Origin: Rhizophagus irregularis
Taxonomy: Eukaryota; Glomeromycota; Glomeromycetes; Glomerales; Glomeraceae
Assembly: GCF_026210795.1 (NCBI RefSeq)
Contig: NC_089458.1
Location: 1,240,001 to 1,304,000, forward strand
DNA: 64,000 bases
Direction: 5' to 3'
In this document: positions 27,035-39,584 of the stretch, piece after piece
Layout: each line of letters opens with the position of its first letter
Numbering within the stretch: position 1 is the first letter of the stretch
Notes under the pieces: model-generated
The model's input: the letters and a program-made list of their open reading frames with translations, nothing else
Told to the model about the DNA's origin: nothing
Database searches by the model: none
Position numbers and translations under genes: made by a program

Positions 27035-27190
27035 TTGTCCTATAAAGGTTGGACTACCTTTTGATCGTATTGGAATGGTATTGTAGGACCACTACCAACT
27101 ACTTTACAAGGGAACAAATATATTGTTGTTGCAACTGAATATCTAACTAAATGGCCTGAAGCACGTGCTCTCTCAAATGTTAAAGCAACA
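27035..27190 (+). mobile_element. Ty3/Gypsy-type LTR retrotransposon integrase fossil
   Basis: A short stretch resembles the integrase core of Ty3/Gypsy elements (IVGPLPTTLQGNKYIVVATE and TKWPEA motifs). Only this fragment is seen, with no LTRs, gag or reverse transcriptase nearby, so it is an old, broken and truncated copy. Confidence 0.6.
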
Positions 27191-27282
27191 TCAGTGGTTT
27201 TACGGTATACATACCGAAAGTTTTGAGGCTTTTTATTGTTATCAAGTGATTGCTGATAAAAAGTTCATTCACAGCGTCACGA

Positions 27283-28030
27283 TCTTGCAAAGGATATGAC
27301 ATGGGGTCGCGAGTTTTCTCTATGCGAACGTGCTGGATCAAAAATCGAAAATAATAGGAAGATTCTAGATAATACTCTTAAAGTTTAGAAAACGCTCAAA
27401 GATATGCATAAGATTCTTATTGATACAATTGTCTTGACAAGCGGTGGAGCAATTTCGAGAGAGATTCTTGACATCATTCCAAAAAAAATGCTCATGCCTG
27501 GTTTTTGTCATCAAGATTTTTCATTCGTATGATTCCCATAATATATGTTGGTGCCGGGTTCTACCTCTCGGCTGAGCTTGCGGAATTTGATATCCCGACA
27601 ACCAGTGTTGTCAAATGACACTGAAATGACATTGAAATGACATCAAATGATATTAAATGACATCGATTTTACTATGAAAAAGTATGAGGAATGACAAATG
27701 TCATTTGAAAAATGGGCAAATGACATGGCAATTTAACAACACTGCCAACAACTTATGAGGAACTGGGGGGAATTTTGAAAATGGCGCGCGTCATGCTGCA
27801 AGCCAAGGTAAGTCAATAGTTTCTAATTTCCTGGTTTTGCTTAAACTTGTACTTATATTAATTCTTTGGTACAGAAAATGTTATACTCCACGGTTACTCT
27901 TTTCGCTTCAACAAAGGAACGTGCAGAAAGGGAGAAGTTTTTACCGGGAAAGGTGCTATTGCCAGACCGACCTAAGAAATTTTCATCGCCAACGAAGTCC
28001 AAAAACAAAAAGGTGCCGTTAAAAAATTAA
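27283..28030 (+). pseudogene. Decayed gene interrupted by a hAT-like MITE
   Basis: The first part reads REFSLCERAGSKIENNRK and continues with KTLKDMHKILIDTI before changing frame near 27525. From about 27536 another frame reads YVGAGFYLSAELAEFDIP up to the MITE at 27603. Right after the MITE and its target duplication the frame resumes as YEELGGILKMARVMLQAK, followed by a GTAAGT donor at 27808, a 67-nt intron and a last exon (27875-28030) with KMLYSTVTLFAS and a lysine-rich end. It contains at least one in-frame stop and one frameshift. The family is not recognised. The ATG at 27781 could also be read as starting a 60-aa protein, but the upstream continuity argues it is the 3' end of this older gene. 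Confidence 0.45.
27603..27744. mobile_element. hAT-like MITE, copy A (142 bp)
   Basis: Terminal inverted repeats CAGTGTTGTCAAAT and ATTTAACAACACTG, flanked by an imperfect 8-bp duplication (CCGACAAC before, CCAACAAC after). CAGTG ends with 8-bp target duplication are typical of hAT elements. No coding capacity. It lies within an exon of the decayed gene. A related copy in opposite orientation is at 28655-28785. Confidence 0.8.
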
Positions 28031-28654
28031 TTGTGAGCGGATATGATGTGTAAGATAAAGAGATTATTTGTGAGTTGTAAGCCAGAGGTTTATTTCAACA
28101 AAATATATAGGAAATCTGTTTACATAAAATGTATAGCTATTTTATAATATAAAATTGTAGGTCATTTAATAAACAAAATTTATAAACTTTATTTTAACCA
28201 CCGAATCTTGTTACCATCGCAGCTACAGTGCACATTGGAGACAGGTACCCTTTTTTGTGACAGGTTCGTGGCTTGACAAGCCGCATGCGCCACAAACATT
28301 TGGCCAGAATTAAAGACGTTTAAATTAGCCAATCGGAAAACGTGAATTATGCGGATAATTAATTTTAAATTAAAGGAATATTTATGATAAAGTGTATAAA
28401 TTAATAAATGTAAAATTTTAATTAAATAAATAATAATTATCTTTATTGTATAATTAATAAAGCATATAATATGGCAATTTAATGAAGTAAAATATTGAAT
28501 TAAAAAATGTAAACTATTTTATTTAGATATCTCAAAAATACACAAATAAAATGAAATTTAATTCAGCTAGTTTCTGAGAATATTTTTACTCAAATTGTAT
28601 TCTTTTTTACCAGTTTTCCTTGAATAATTTGTGGATCTAAATTTTTTTTTTCAC
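28031..28654. other. AT-rich spacer between the two MITE copies
   Basis: No gene supported. A less AT-rich patch around 28201-28330 contains GCCAATCGG but nothing recognisable. Confidence 0.5.
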
Positions 28655-28785
28655 CAGTGTTGTTAAATTGCCATATCATTTGCCCATTTTTCAAATGACA
28701 TTTGTCATTTCTCATACTTTTTCATAGTAAAATCAATGTTATTTAATATCATTTGATGTCATTTCAGTGTCATTTGACAACACTG
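28655..28785. mobile_element. hAT-like MITE, copy B (131 bp), opposite orientation
   Basis: Begins CAGTGTTGTTAAAT and ends ATTTGACAACACTG. Its interior (CATTTGCCCATTTTTCAAAT, TCATACTTTTTCATAGTAAAA) is the reverse complement of copy A. No clear 8-bp target duplication is visible, unlike copy A. Confidence 0.75.
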
Positions 28786-29525
28786 TAATTTCCACTAGCT
28801 TGCTTAATACTACTTGATCCTTTTGATCTACATTTTAGTTAATATTGTAAAGGAAGAAACATATATATAGGTGAGAAACTGATTTCAATTTTGAGGCATG
28901 GTAATGCTTGGCAAATTTGTCTAATACAATACAAGCAGACCACAACTTTTATAATCTGCTTTAATTTCTTTCAAAAAAACAACTAAAGTAGATGTAATTA
29001 TAGTAAGTAATTGAGTTTAATTAATAATTCATTGCAATTTATTTTCATTATATAATTCCATTCACTGAATCTGAAGTTATAAAAAAAGTCCTACATGTAA
29101 TAAAGTATAAAAGAACTATTCTTTGCAATGTAACAAAAAAAAATAAAAAATTATTTGATAATCATTGTAATAAATATTAAAAACAATGAAATCTATTTAT
29201 CAAATGCAATATAAAAATTGATTATAAATTAATAATAGTAAAAAATTAAATGAAATTTTACAGATATAGCTTTTTAATATTTGTACAGTATGCCTATTAT
29301 TCCAATAGGATAACTACATATTACAATAGTAGTATTTATAATATAAAAATTTATTATGCAGCCAAATAGGATCATGTATTTTTAACATACTGATATTTTT
29401 TAGATAAACTATTATTGCGTAAATATCTTTGATATTTTTGACACATTACGTCATATAGATTATTATCACACATTTACTATGCTTTTCATATGGAACATGA
29501 TCTTAAACGTCAGCATAATAACACA

Positions 29526-29603
29526 GTTATTAGGTAGGGGGGTTAAAATATCATCCAAACTGCTTCGCAGTTCGGTGATATTTCAACTCCCCTACACAAT
29601 AAC
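29526..29603. repeat. 78-bp palindromic element
   Basis: GTTATTAGGTAGGGGGGTT at the left pairs with AACTCCCCTACACAATAAC at the right; ATATCA/TGATAT continue the stem to the centre ACTGCTTCGCAGT. Nearly all 78 bases can pair, forming a long hairpin. It stands out in an AT-rich desert by its G-rich and C-rich blocks. Confidence 0.75.
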
Positions 29604-29970
29604 TATTATATATTATATCTTTTATACTTAAAACTATTAAAAAAAATATTTATATAAAATTCTAAATTTTATGTAACTTCTGTAACTGATCTAATAAAAT
29701 CCAAAAAAGGCATTTTTATCTGTGTAATTATACTTGTTATGAAGGTGTAAAGATTAATTCTTGCCTTTGAAAAAATATTTGAATAATAAAAATTTGTGAA
29801 AATAAGATACAAAAAAAAATCAGGAAATATCATTATAGCAAAAAAATAAAAAATCCTTTATTAATATTTATAATAAAAATCCTACAAAAGTAAACTCAAA
29901 TATACAAAAAAAAAGACAACTATCATACATTAAGTTTATTAAATCCAAAACCTGATTTTTTTTAATTAAA

Positions 29971-30127
29971 TGGGGTCTTTGCAATAAAATGTACGAAACT
30001 CAAAAAAAATTTTAATTTTACTTTATATGCTAATTATGTTTTTTTTTATTAAAATAAATGCAAATTTAATATTAATTCAATTTTTAATTTTTTTTGAGTT
30101 TCGTACCTTTCTATTGCAAAGACCCCA
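29971..30127. mobile_element. MITE with long terminal inverted repeats (157 bp)
   Basis: The left end TGGGGTCTTTGCAAT is mirrored by ATTGCAAAGACCCCA at the right; the inverted repeats extend about 40 bp (GTACGAAACTCAAAAAAA against TTTTTTTGAGTTTCGTAC). The interior is AT-rich and non-coding. AAAT borders both sides of GGGG...CCCC and may be the target duplication. Confidence 0.75.
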
Positions 30128-30479
30128 AATAATAAAAATCTTAAATTAAAAATATATATATATTATTTTCATTATCATTATTAAAATCTTTATATTTTTA
30201 TATTCTAATATTTACACCTAATAAAAATAATAATAATGCTTCTAGTATACCATTCACATCCATTTTTTACAAAAAATAAATACATTTTTTATTTATTTAT
30301 TTAATAAGAAACTAGTATTTTAATATTAAAGCAAAGTATTTCTTGGTTAAAATAATATACTTTTTATTATCATTTTTTTACATTATTAAAGGTTCATAAA
30401 AATTTATTCTTCTTTACAGAAATATTTTTCATCTTTTGTAAAGTTTTCTTTAAAAAAAAACATAAATACAGTAATATTA

Positions 30480-31280
30480 AACTAAAGCTCTAAATGGTTT
30501 AAATTGGTTCAGGTTGAAAGTAATCCAAGATCAAGCTGAAAAATCAGTCCAGTTCAGTTTATGTTAAAAAGATAATTTAGGATTAGACTAGACCAGACCA
30601 ATTATTTTAATCCAGTCCAGTCCAATCCTATAATAAAAATTAAAAAATATGCGAAAATATTTTTTAATTATAATCACAATATTTATGTTAAATTAATTAA
30701 AATAATATTGCAAAATATTTTTTAATTAAAATTATTTTGAAAAAATGTTTTGTCATTAAATTAATTATAGAAATGTTGCAAAAACATTTTTTTTATTTTT
30801 ATAATAATATATTAAAAAAAACATTTTGCAATATTTTTTTATTTAATAATTAAACAATTACAGTCAAATCTTGATATAGCAAACCCTTGATATAGTGAAT
30901 TTTTCAGACAACTATAATAAATTTTTCCTTGCTATAATGAATTAACCAATCAAATCTTTTAAAATCTTCACTATAATCTTATAGCGAAGTTGAAGTCTGA
31001 ACCTTAGATAGGGTTCGTTATAACAAGAGTTGACTGTACAATGGTTTTAATATATAACTATTGTGAAATAATTATTCAGTCCAGTTTAATCTTAACCTGT
31101 TTAATTCAGTTCAGATTAGATTTATAATCTAAAACTAAATTAGATCAGACTGAATATTTCAGTTTAAGTTAAAGCATCAACTCAGACTGAACTAATTTGA
31201 ATTTTCAGTTCAAATTGTTAGATTAGAATTGAACTGATTAAAGCTTTACATTAAACTGATAATTCTAGCAGTTTTATTTA
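30480..31280. repeat. Degenerate CAGTCCAGTT-rich region with nested MITE
   Basis: Motifs such as CAGTCCAGTTCAG, CCAGTCCAGTCC and CAGTTCAGATT recur on both sides of the MITE at 30861-31036, often in inverted order (CAGTC left, GACTGAA right). This may be an old foldback element split by the younger MITE. No coding frame. Confidence 0.35.
30861..31036. mobile_element. Tc1/mariner-pogo-like MITE (176 bp)
   Basis: Left end CAGTCAAATCTTGATATAGC and the reverse complement of the right end CAGTCAACTCTTGTTATAAC match well, over about 26 bp. TA dinucleotides flank both ends (30859-30860 and 31037-31038), the target duplication of the Tc1/mariner superfamily. No transposase is encoded. Confidence 0.8.
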
Positions 31281-33003
31281 TAAAAATAAAAAAAATGTCA
31301 AAACTGATAGTTCTGATATTTTTATATGAAAAAATATTGATATGACTTGTATAAAAAAAGTATATAACTTATAATTAACCAATAATATTTACTCTAATTT
31401 ACATATAATATAAATAATTACATATTTTTAAAAAATCTGATAATTAATTATTAGAATTATGAATTATATATTTATATGAAAATAGAAAATTATCAGGTCA
31501 TATATAGTTAGGTAGTATCCAGTTATAATGAACAGAAGAAAAAAAAGAGTTTTTAAGTTGCTTTATTTAATATTCTAGATTTGATATTAACAGTTTTTCT
31601 TTATTCTAATAATAAATTCTATTATTTATTCTTACTGGCAATATAAGACTATAAAGCTTTTAAGGTTATTAATACTGAAGACAAAAAGCATAAACTTGTA
31701 ATCTATCTTGAATGATAGAAGGATTTAAATTATTTTACAGGTAAAACTTTTAAGATTAATGGTCAAATTTATGATTAGTGTTATTACATTTCCTTAAATT
31801 TAATAAGAAATCCAAGTTAATTTCAAAGAATAATGATAAGAAAAGTTTCAAAAAATTTTCTTAGAAAAGTTTTTACCTATAAAGTTATAGGTACTAATAG
31901 GACTTTTCTAAATATCCAAAAGTGGCAACCAAAAAAGATAACAAAAGTAGATCTTTCAATTAAAATCACAAATTTAAATCTAAAACTAAAAATAAGAATA
32001 AGAAAAAGAAGACTTCTAAAATCTTTAAATGAAAACTATATTAGAAAATAATTGAATTGAAGAAGATGTTAAGAAGATAGTAATGAATAGAATTGCCATA
32101 TAAAAAGTTATTTTCTTTTTTTTATTTATTTTATTTTTATAATTGCTTTTAGAATTTTTTATTATTAATTAGGTCTTTTTCTTTATAGAATTTTTTTGTT
32201 ACTAAAGGTTTATTAACTTCTTATACTCTTTTTTTTCTTTAGTATTCTTATATTTTAATAGAATAAAGAATATTTAATTAGGATCCTGCTTACTTATAAT
32301 AAAGATCACTGTAAAAAATTGGCCTTTTACTAATGATTTTTACCTTACTTTTTTCTTGGTTAATTAGCTAAAAAGAAAAAAAAATCATAAAAATTTCCTT
32401 TTATAGTAGAATCTGTAAAGAATTTTATATATAATTTTTACCTTAGACCTGAAGGTAACCTATCTTATAATAATATTTCTTTAATAAAATATGACAACTT
32501 AATTTTTTTTTACTTTTTAGTATTTTTAAAAAAATTTAAATTGATTGTTTTACTATTACTGTTTTTTTTATTATATTATTCAAATTTAAAAGAATAATAA
32601 AATCAATTATATAACCAAAATTTAATTAATTATCAGATAAGTTATAAGTATTCATTTTAACTTTATTTTTTAATATTTTTTATATTAGAAATAATTAAAA
32701 TTATTATATACAGTAAGTATATGTGATTTATGATTTAATATTATTAGCATCCTACACATTTTACAAAAAAAAATAACATGAAATGTTAGTGTAAAAAAAT
32801 TTTTTTTAGTCTTTTATATAAGAATGATTAAACTATTGTAAATTTGAACTCTTTTATAATCAATAACAGTAACATTTTTTTAAAATAATCAACGTTTTAT
32901 TAGTTAAATTCTATACTTATATAATTAGAATTTATTTTCTTTATATCTTTCTTTATTATAATTGATGTTTAGAAATACGATAATTACTTGTAAACTAATT
33001 TGT
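31281..33003. other. AT-rich gene desert
   Basis: Very AT-rich DNA. A lysine-rich open frame at 31833-32051 is best explained by composition. No gene, RNA or clear repeat was recognised. Confidence 0.55.
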
Positions 33004-33900
33004 GGGATAACGTTTATGATGTAAGATTAATCTGTTATAATAATTTTTAATGGGGGGGATTGCATCACCGAAATTGGAAAACTTTTTGAAAATAAAATGT
33101 CAGGACAAAATCTCATAATGTATGATTAATCTGATCTCATTTAATTATAATAATTTTTAGTGGGGGAATTGCATCACCGAAATTGGAAAACTTTTGAAAA
33201 TAAAATGTCAGGACAAAATACCATAATGTATGATTAATCTGATCTCATTTAATTATAATAATTTTTTAGAATTGCATCACCGAAATTGGAAAACTTTGAA
33301 AATAAAATGTCAGGACAAAATCTCATAATGTAAGATTAATCTGATCTCATTTAATTATAATAATTTTTAGTGGGGGAATTGCATCACCGAAATTGGAAAA
33401 CTTTTTGAAAATAAAATGTCAGGACAAAATCTCATAATGTATGATTAATCTGATCTCATTTAATTATAATAATTTTTTAGTGGGGGAATTGCATCACCGA
33501 AATTGGAAAACTTTTTGAAAATAAAATGTCAGGACAAAATCTCATAATGTATGATTAATCTCATTTAATTATAATAATTTTTAGTGGGGGAATTGCATCA
33601 CCGAAATTGGAAAACTTTTTGAAAATAAAATGTCAGGACAAAATACCATAATGTATGATTAATCTGATCTCATTTAATTATAATAATTTTTAGTGGGGGA
33701 ATTGCATCACCGAAATTGGAAAATTTTTTGAAAATAAAATGTCAGTCATATCATTATTAAAAGGAATAAATTTAGATAAAAACGTTTATGATGTATGATT
33801 AATCTGATCTCATTTTAATTATAATAATTTATAGTGGGGGGAATTTTTAAAAATAAAATGTGGGACAAAAATCTCATATCATCTTTAAAAGGAATGAATT
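33004..33900. repeat. Minisatellite array of about 109-bp units
   Basis: Seven copies of a unit holding GGGGGAATTGCATCACCGAA, ATAAAATGTCAGGACAAAAT and ATGTATGATTAATCTGATC follow each other, with GCATCACCG near 33062, 33170, 33274, 33381, 33490, 33593 and 33699. An eighth, degraded unit ends near 33880. Unit length varies from about 103 to 109 bp through small indels. Copies are very alike, so the array is probably young. No coding frame spans it. Confidence 0.9.
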
Positions 33901-36900
33901 TTAGATAAAGATTTGCAGACTATATAGAAACTTTTTGTTAAAAATATCACACTTTTAATATTTTCATTTTGGATTAGCATATATTGTTATTAAATAATTG
34001 TTTCATTAGAATGAAATTAAAAATAGTATGATGTACGTTGGATCTGACAATCTGACATGACAGAAGATTCTATGTTTCATCTTTTTTTACTGTAGATGAA
34101 TAAAGTAAAGGAAATGACAGATAAGGGCCGGGTGATTTGGATTAACAGGTTTCAAGAGAGATGAATTAATGATCTTTACTTAAAAAAGATATTTAGTACT
34201 ATTAATTCGATAAACATGATGATTAAAATGATCACTAATCGTAGTTATTTCCGAGTCAATTTCCGATTATAACATCCGACGAGTCATTTCCCATTGTCTA
34301 AATTTTTTCATATGTAATTCATAAATATTCTTTTTTATTTTAATTCAACAAATTTGGCAGAAATTTGATGATAGATGAATGAATTTATTAAAAAAAAATA
34401 AGGATTGGCTTAAATTACATATGCATTTTAATTCTTAATCCCGAAAAACATCTGGTAATTGTTTTGATTATCAACATTCTTAACTTCTTTTTTTACCATA
34501 TTTTAATTTCATTTTGAAAATTTTTTACTAATAATGCAGGATGCACACGTATTATGATTGTACAATGTAACAATGAAAACATTGTAAATCTTCACGTCAC
34601 ATTTTTTCATAAAATCATTTTCAAAAGACAAAGTATAACAAAAAAAGAAGAACAAAATAGAATAAATTAATTATAAAAAAAAAAAGAATTGTTTTATAAA
34701 TTTTCAATGAATATTGTTTTTTTCTTTGTATGGGAAGTATTAATGACACTAAAAAATAAAAATATAATATACTGTATATATATACACAATTTTTATTGAT
34801 GATAAACATTAACTGGTTAAATAAGACCTATTATGGAAAAAATATGATGAATATTGTACATTAAATATTTATGATTTGTACTCTCTCAAAGTTAAAAAGA
34901 AAAAAAAAAGAAAATCTTTTGATTAACAAAAAGTTAAACGTTTCAGAAAATACAAAAAAAAAAAAAAAAATCGAAAAACACATTAATAATTTATTCAAAT
35001 GCGATTTTAAATTATGTAATAAGAATATAATTACCAAGATGTATGAAACGTTTTTTTTTTTATCAAAATATTTTTCTTTCGTGTTTTTTTTTTTTGATCA
35101 ATCACGTTCGGAAAATCCATAATTGGTTTAAATATTCTTGACCAAAGATATCCTACAATATATCTTTAATTAGAAAATAAAAAAATGTAATGCGATAAAT
35201 ATGATATACCACATAACAGTACATATAAAGATTTATTAATATTCGGATAAAAAATTATAATAACCTAATAAACCTGTATTAAAAAGATATTTTTTTTTTC
35301 AATGAAAAAAAAAAGGAAAAAAAAATGAAACTTTTAGGGATTTGAAGATTTACAATATAAGATTTATTGAATCATATACATATACCATACGTACATACAT
35401 TTGGATATCTATCACATTAAATAAGTACATTAATGGATATTACAGTGAGTAATTTTTAGGTTTATTAGATAGATATACAGTACAGTAAAAAAAGTAATAT
35501 ATATGAAATTTTTTTAGTATTAAAGTTAATTACGATATTTTTATTCAGGTAAATGTAACCCTCGTGTAAAGAAAATGTATCAAAAAAAAGAGATTGAATT
35601 ACAATTTTTACTTCTAAACAAAGAATTTTTTATTTATAATCAATCTTTTATAATTCAGTTACACGACCACAAGTCCACAACAACCACAACTTGTGTTTGT
35701 AAAAAAAAAAACTTTATTATTTTATTATTTTTTTTTTTTAAAAAGAATTATTATTGTTATTATTATTTGGGGGAATTTGGAAAGTAAATTTTAAAACTTG
35801 ATGATTTTTTTTTTGGTGAATTAAAATTTATTTATAGAATGAATGGAGGAATGGAGATAGGAAGGAAAATCCGACGAATTAAATTATGATAATTGATGAT
35901 TGTTTCATCATCATATTTTTTTTTTTCATTCCCGATTCGAACAACAAGTATTATCTTTATAAAGAATTTTTTCTTTAAAAAGAAAATTGAGTTTATTAAC
36001 TAAAAAATAAAAAACAATAAAAAAAAAAAAGAAAAAAAAAATAATTTTTTGAAAAAAAAAAAATTATTAAAGAAATAAAACAAAGGGATTCCCAAGTGTT
36101 GTAAATAAAATTTTTGACAATGTTAAAAAAAAAAATACTTATTCTATTGTGGTTGGTTTAAATTATAATATGACATGCCCCTTTTTTTCTTTAATACCTT
36201 GTCAAATAAAAAAATTCTTATTATAATGATAATTGTTATAATTAAATTAATTGTTATAGTTATTTTATAGTTATTGTTAGTTTCGTTTCACAAATAAGAT
36301 ATACTTTTATAATTAATTAAAAATAATTACCACGATAATTTAAAAATTTTTTTTTTTTTTTTTTTTTCACAATCTTCACATCTAAGGAATTATTTTCCAT
36401 CTTATCCATCCATTTCGGTTATAAAAAATTTCATGATAAAATGAAATAATAATAATATTATTATTATATTATTATAATTAATATTACTATTGGATATTCA
36501 TTCAAATTATCAAAGTTTTTTAGAACAAAGAATATTGAGTCTTTTGATATGCTGCAATCATATGATGCTTTTTTTTTAAATGCATGTAATCAATCAAAAG
36601 GAAATAAATATCATGGGAAGGAAGAGAAAAAAAAAAAAATTTAATACTTTTTTAGGTTGAAATATAAAAAGAAATTATACTGTACATGAACAAAGCCACG
36701 AAAGAAGGGTCTTACAATAAATTATTATGCACTAGAAATCTATGATATCTCTTTTATATATATATATATATATATACGTTTTAAGTAGTCTATATTAAAT
36801 AAACTTGTGGATTACGTTATTCCGCATAATTTTACCTGCGTATTATGATACTTGTAACATCCCGTGATCATTAATTTGTGACGTTACTCAAAACTTTTTT

Positions 36901-39584
36901 TTTTGGGCTCAAGTTGTAAGAAAAACCTTGTAAGAAAGATAATCAAAAAGGTGGGAAATTTTTTAAAATCGATGCAAAGTATATCAAAAAAAATTAAAGA
37001 GTATTAAATATGCAGTACTCCGGCTACTTTGGATACTTTTGACTACTCATGAATACTTACAATCAATCTATATAAAAGGCTTCGGATAGTTTTCATAATT
37101 TTCTAAATTTATATTCATTTATTGGAAGTTGAAACAATAATTGTAATAATAGTAACCTTTCGAACTTGATTGTTTGACTTGATTGATAACGGAAAAAATA
37201 TATATCATGATAAGGGAAATGATAGGTCATCTGATCTATATTCACACGTTTTTCCTGCACAACATTAATCAATTGACGAATTGGTTCACTTTTCAAATGA
37301 TGGTTTAATAATTATAACACCTTGTAACACAGAATATTTCGTCCTAACTATTTATATTTTACCGAATCAGTAAACTAAAGATGATCCGTGCTCTTCTTCC
37401 CTCCTTTTGTTATAATGCTAAACTTATTAAGGATTTTAAATTTATTTCTAATAATTTTTGTTTGTGATATCATAATTCGTCTTAATTTACCCTTTTTTTT
37501 TTTTCATAGTTTTCGTGTAATCCTTATCAGGTAACTTGCGATTTTTATCACGGGCGTAATGTATAAGAATAAGGTTCTTTTACGCGCCAATATATTTTCG
37601 AAACTTTATCTCTAATGTAATTATTTATTTGGTTGGGGATTATTGCACACACATACAATTTTTAACACATCATGCATAATTTAATTATATCCTAACAGTA
37701 TAAAGGTTCATTTATTAGTGAAATGTACAAGAAAGTAAATTTTAAATGAAAATATAAAAAAATTAAAATAATAACCGTTGAAAGAAAATCTTTGCTTTGT
37801 ATTTAATTCATTCTTTTTGTATATATAAGTAAAAATAAAATAAAAATAATAATATAAATATATATGTATTTATTTATTGACTTTTTGAAAAAAAAAAAGA
37901 AAATATTTTTTTTTTTTTGGTTATGAGTTGTAGTGTGTGTGATATTCTTTCAAAAGGAGTCATCGGACCATTTTCCGATCAGAAGGTCGGAATCAATAAC
38001 TGAATAACATCAATAGCATATATATATATATATATATATATATTTCTCTCATATTTTTCGATATAATTAGCATTTATTTATTTTGATGATTTTTATACCA
38101 AGATTACCAATTAATCCCCCCTTTCCATAGAAAAAAAAATAAAAAAAAATAATTTGTTTTTATTATTGTTTTTATTATTATTTATTATTATTTAAAAAGA
38201 AAGAAAAAAAAAATATATATATATTTTATATTTATTCGTTTAATAAAACTTTTCATTGAGACCATTTTTTTTTAATGTATGTATAATAATAAATTGTTAT
38301 GGGTTTAAGGACAATAATAAAGTCCATAGTATTCGGTTAGAAAATAACATATCAAGTAATACTTTTTTTTGTTGGCCTGTTACATTTTTTTTTTTGAACG
38401 CCAAATCCGAAAGCATTTTATACCATCCACACCCCCCCTGTAGGACGACATCCTTTATTATTGAATGAATATAAATGTAAAGAATGATTATGATGATATT
38501 CCATATATGCAATGGTAATATAAACCAACAATCCGGTTTAAGTTGATTTTAGTGTACATTTTATGTTATAGTTATCTTGTACTGTAAATATATAAATAAT
38601 TATTTTTATATTACATATTACATATTATGCTTTTTTTCAAATAAAAGGACAAGTTCATACGGTGATCCCTTACTGGCCAAGTAGGCTTTGTCTTTTCTCT
38701 TGCCGCTTTCTTAAATTTTTTTTTTAAAAAAAAAAATTCTATATATATATATAATTTATCCCCTCAGTAGAACTGAGCTGTTGTTTATGAAGTAAGAGTA
38801 TATATATATATCTATTACTCTCTCAACTTCTCTTACTTGTCCGCCGTACTCTCTCCTAATTTGTCGGGAAAAATTATAGTTCTAATGGGAAACGCTCCTC
38901 GGCAGAACCCACAGAAATAGAAAGGGAAAAAATCAAAAAAAAAGAAAAAAAAAATTATACATATATATTATTACATACATTCAAATAAAGCAAAGAAGGG
39001 AAAATAATTAGAATTTTTTTTATATTTAATAACTTATTTTTTTTTTATTATATAATAATATCTATCTATCTTATTCCGTATCAAAAAAGAAAATAAAAAA
39101 AAAATTTTTTTTTTTTTTTTTATATACATTATTCAATTATAATAAAAAAAAAAAAGCAAAAAAGGTTTTTTTTTTTGAATCGAAAGGTTTTTTTTTACAA
39201 TTATCATCATCATCATCATTTTAATTATTATTATATTATTTATTTTATTATTGGACCAAAAAAAAAAAATCAAACCAATTCGGTTTCCCCTTATTACTTC
39301 TTTTTTAATATTTATTCTTTAGCCTATTCGTTGTGGATAATAGATATTCCCAAATTACTCACAATTATCTCAATATTTCAAAACTCTTGCCTTTTATTTA
39401 TTTATTTTATTATATATATATACATATATATATTTATTTATATATATATATATTAAAACAAGAAGATTCGGGTTTTATTATCTCCTGCAGTTGCACATGC
39501 TCTCCGATTTTTCTATACATTAACATAGCCATACGAAACAAGAAAAAAAATTTTTTTTATAAAAGAGAGTAACTTTCACCAAAA
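33901..39584. other. Long AT-rich region upstream of the kinase gene
   Basis: About 5.7 kb with homopolymer A/T runs and AT dinucleotide repeats (36755-36775, 38015-38045, 39410-39455). No coding exon could be supported. The last kilobase has pyrimidine-rich stretches (CTCTCTCAACTTCTCTTAC, 38818-38836) and may be promoter or 5' leader of the kinase gene. Confidence 0.5.

Noticed and set aside
27781-28030. Independent 60-aa gene starting at ATG 27781
   Set aside because: The frame is open upstream to the MITE edge and matches the frame before the MITE, so the ATG is an internal methionine of an older gene.
31833-32051. Lysine-rich 72-codon open frame
   Set aside because: Composition simply reflects A-rich DNA; no domain, no neighbours, no splice support.
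34871-35122. Lys/Phe-rich open frame
   Set aside because: Low-complexity A and T runs; no coding character.
39175-39572. Open frames just before the kinase start
   Set aside because: Repetitive Tyr/Ile/His strings from AT and CAT repeats; more likely 5' leader.
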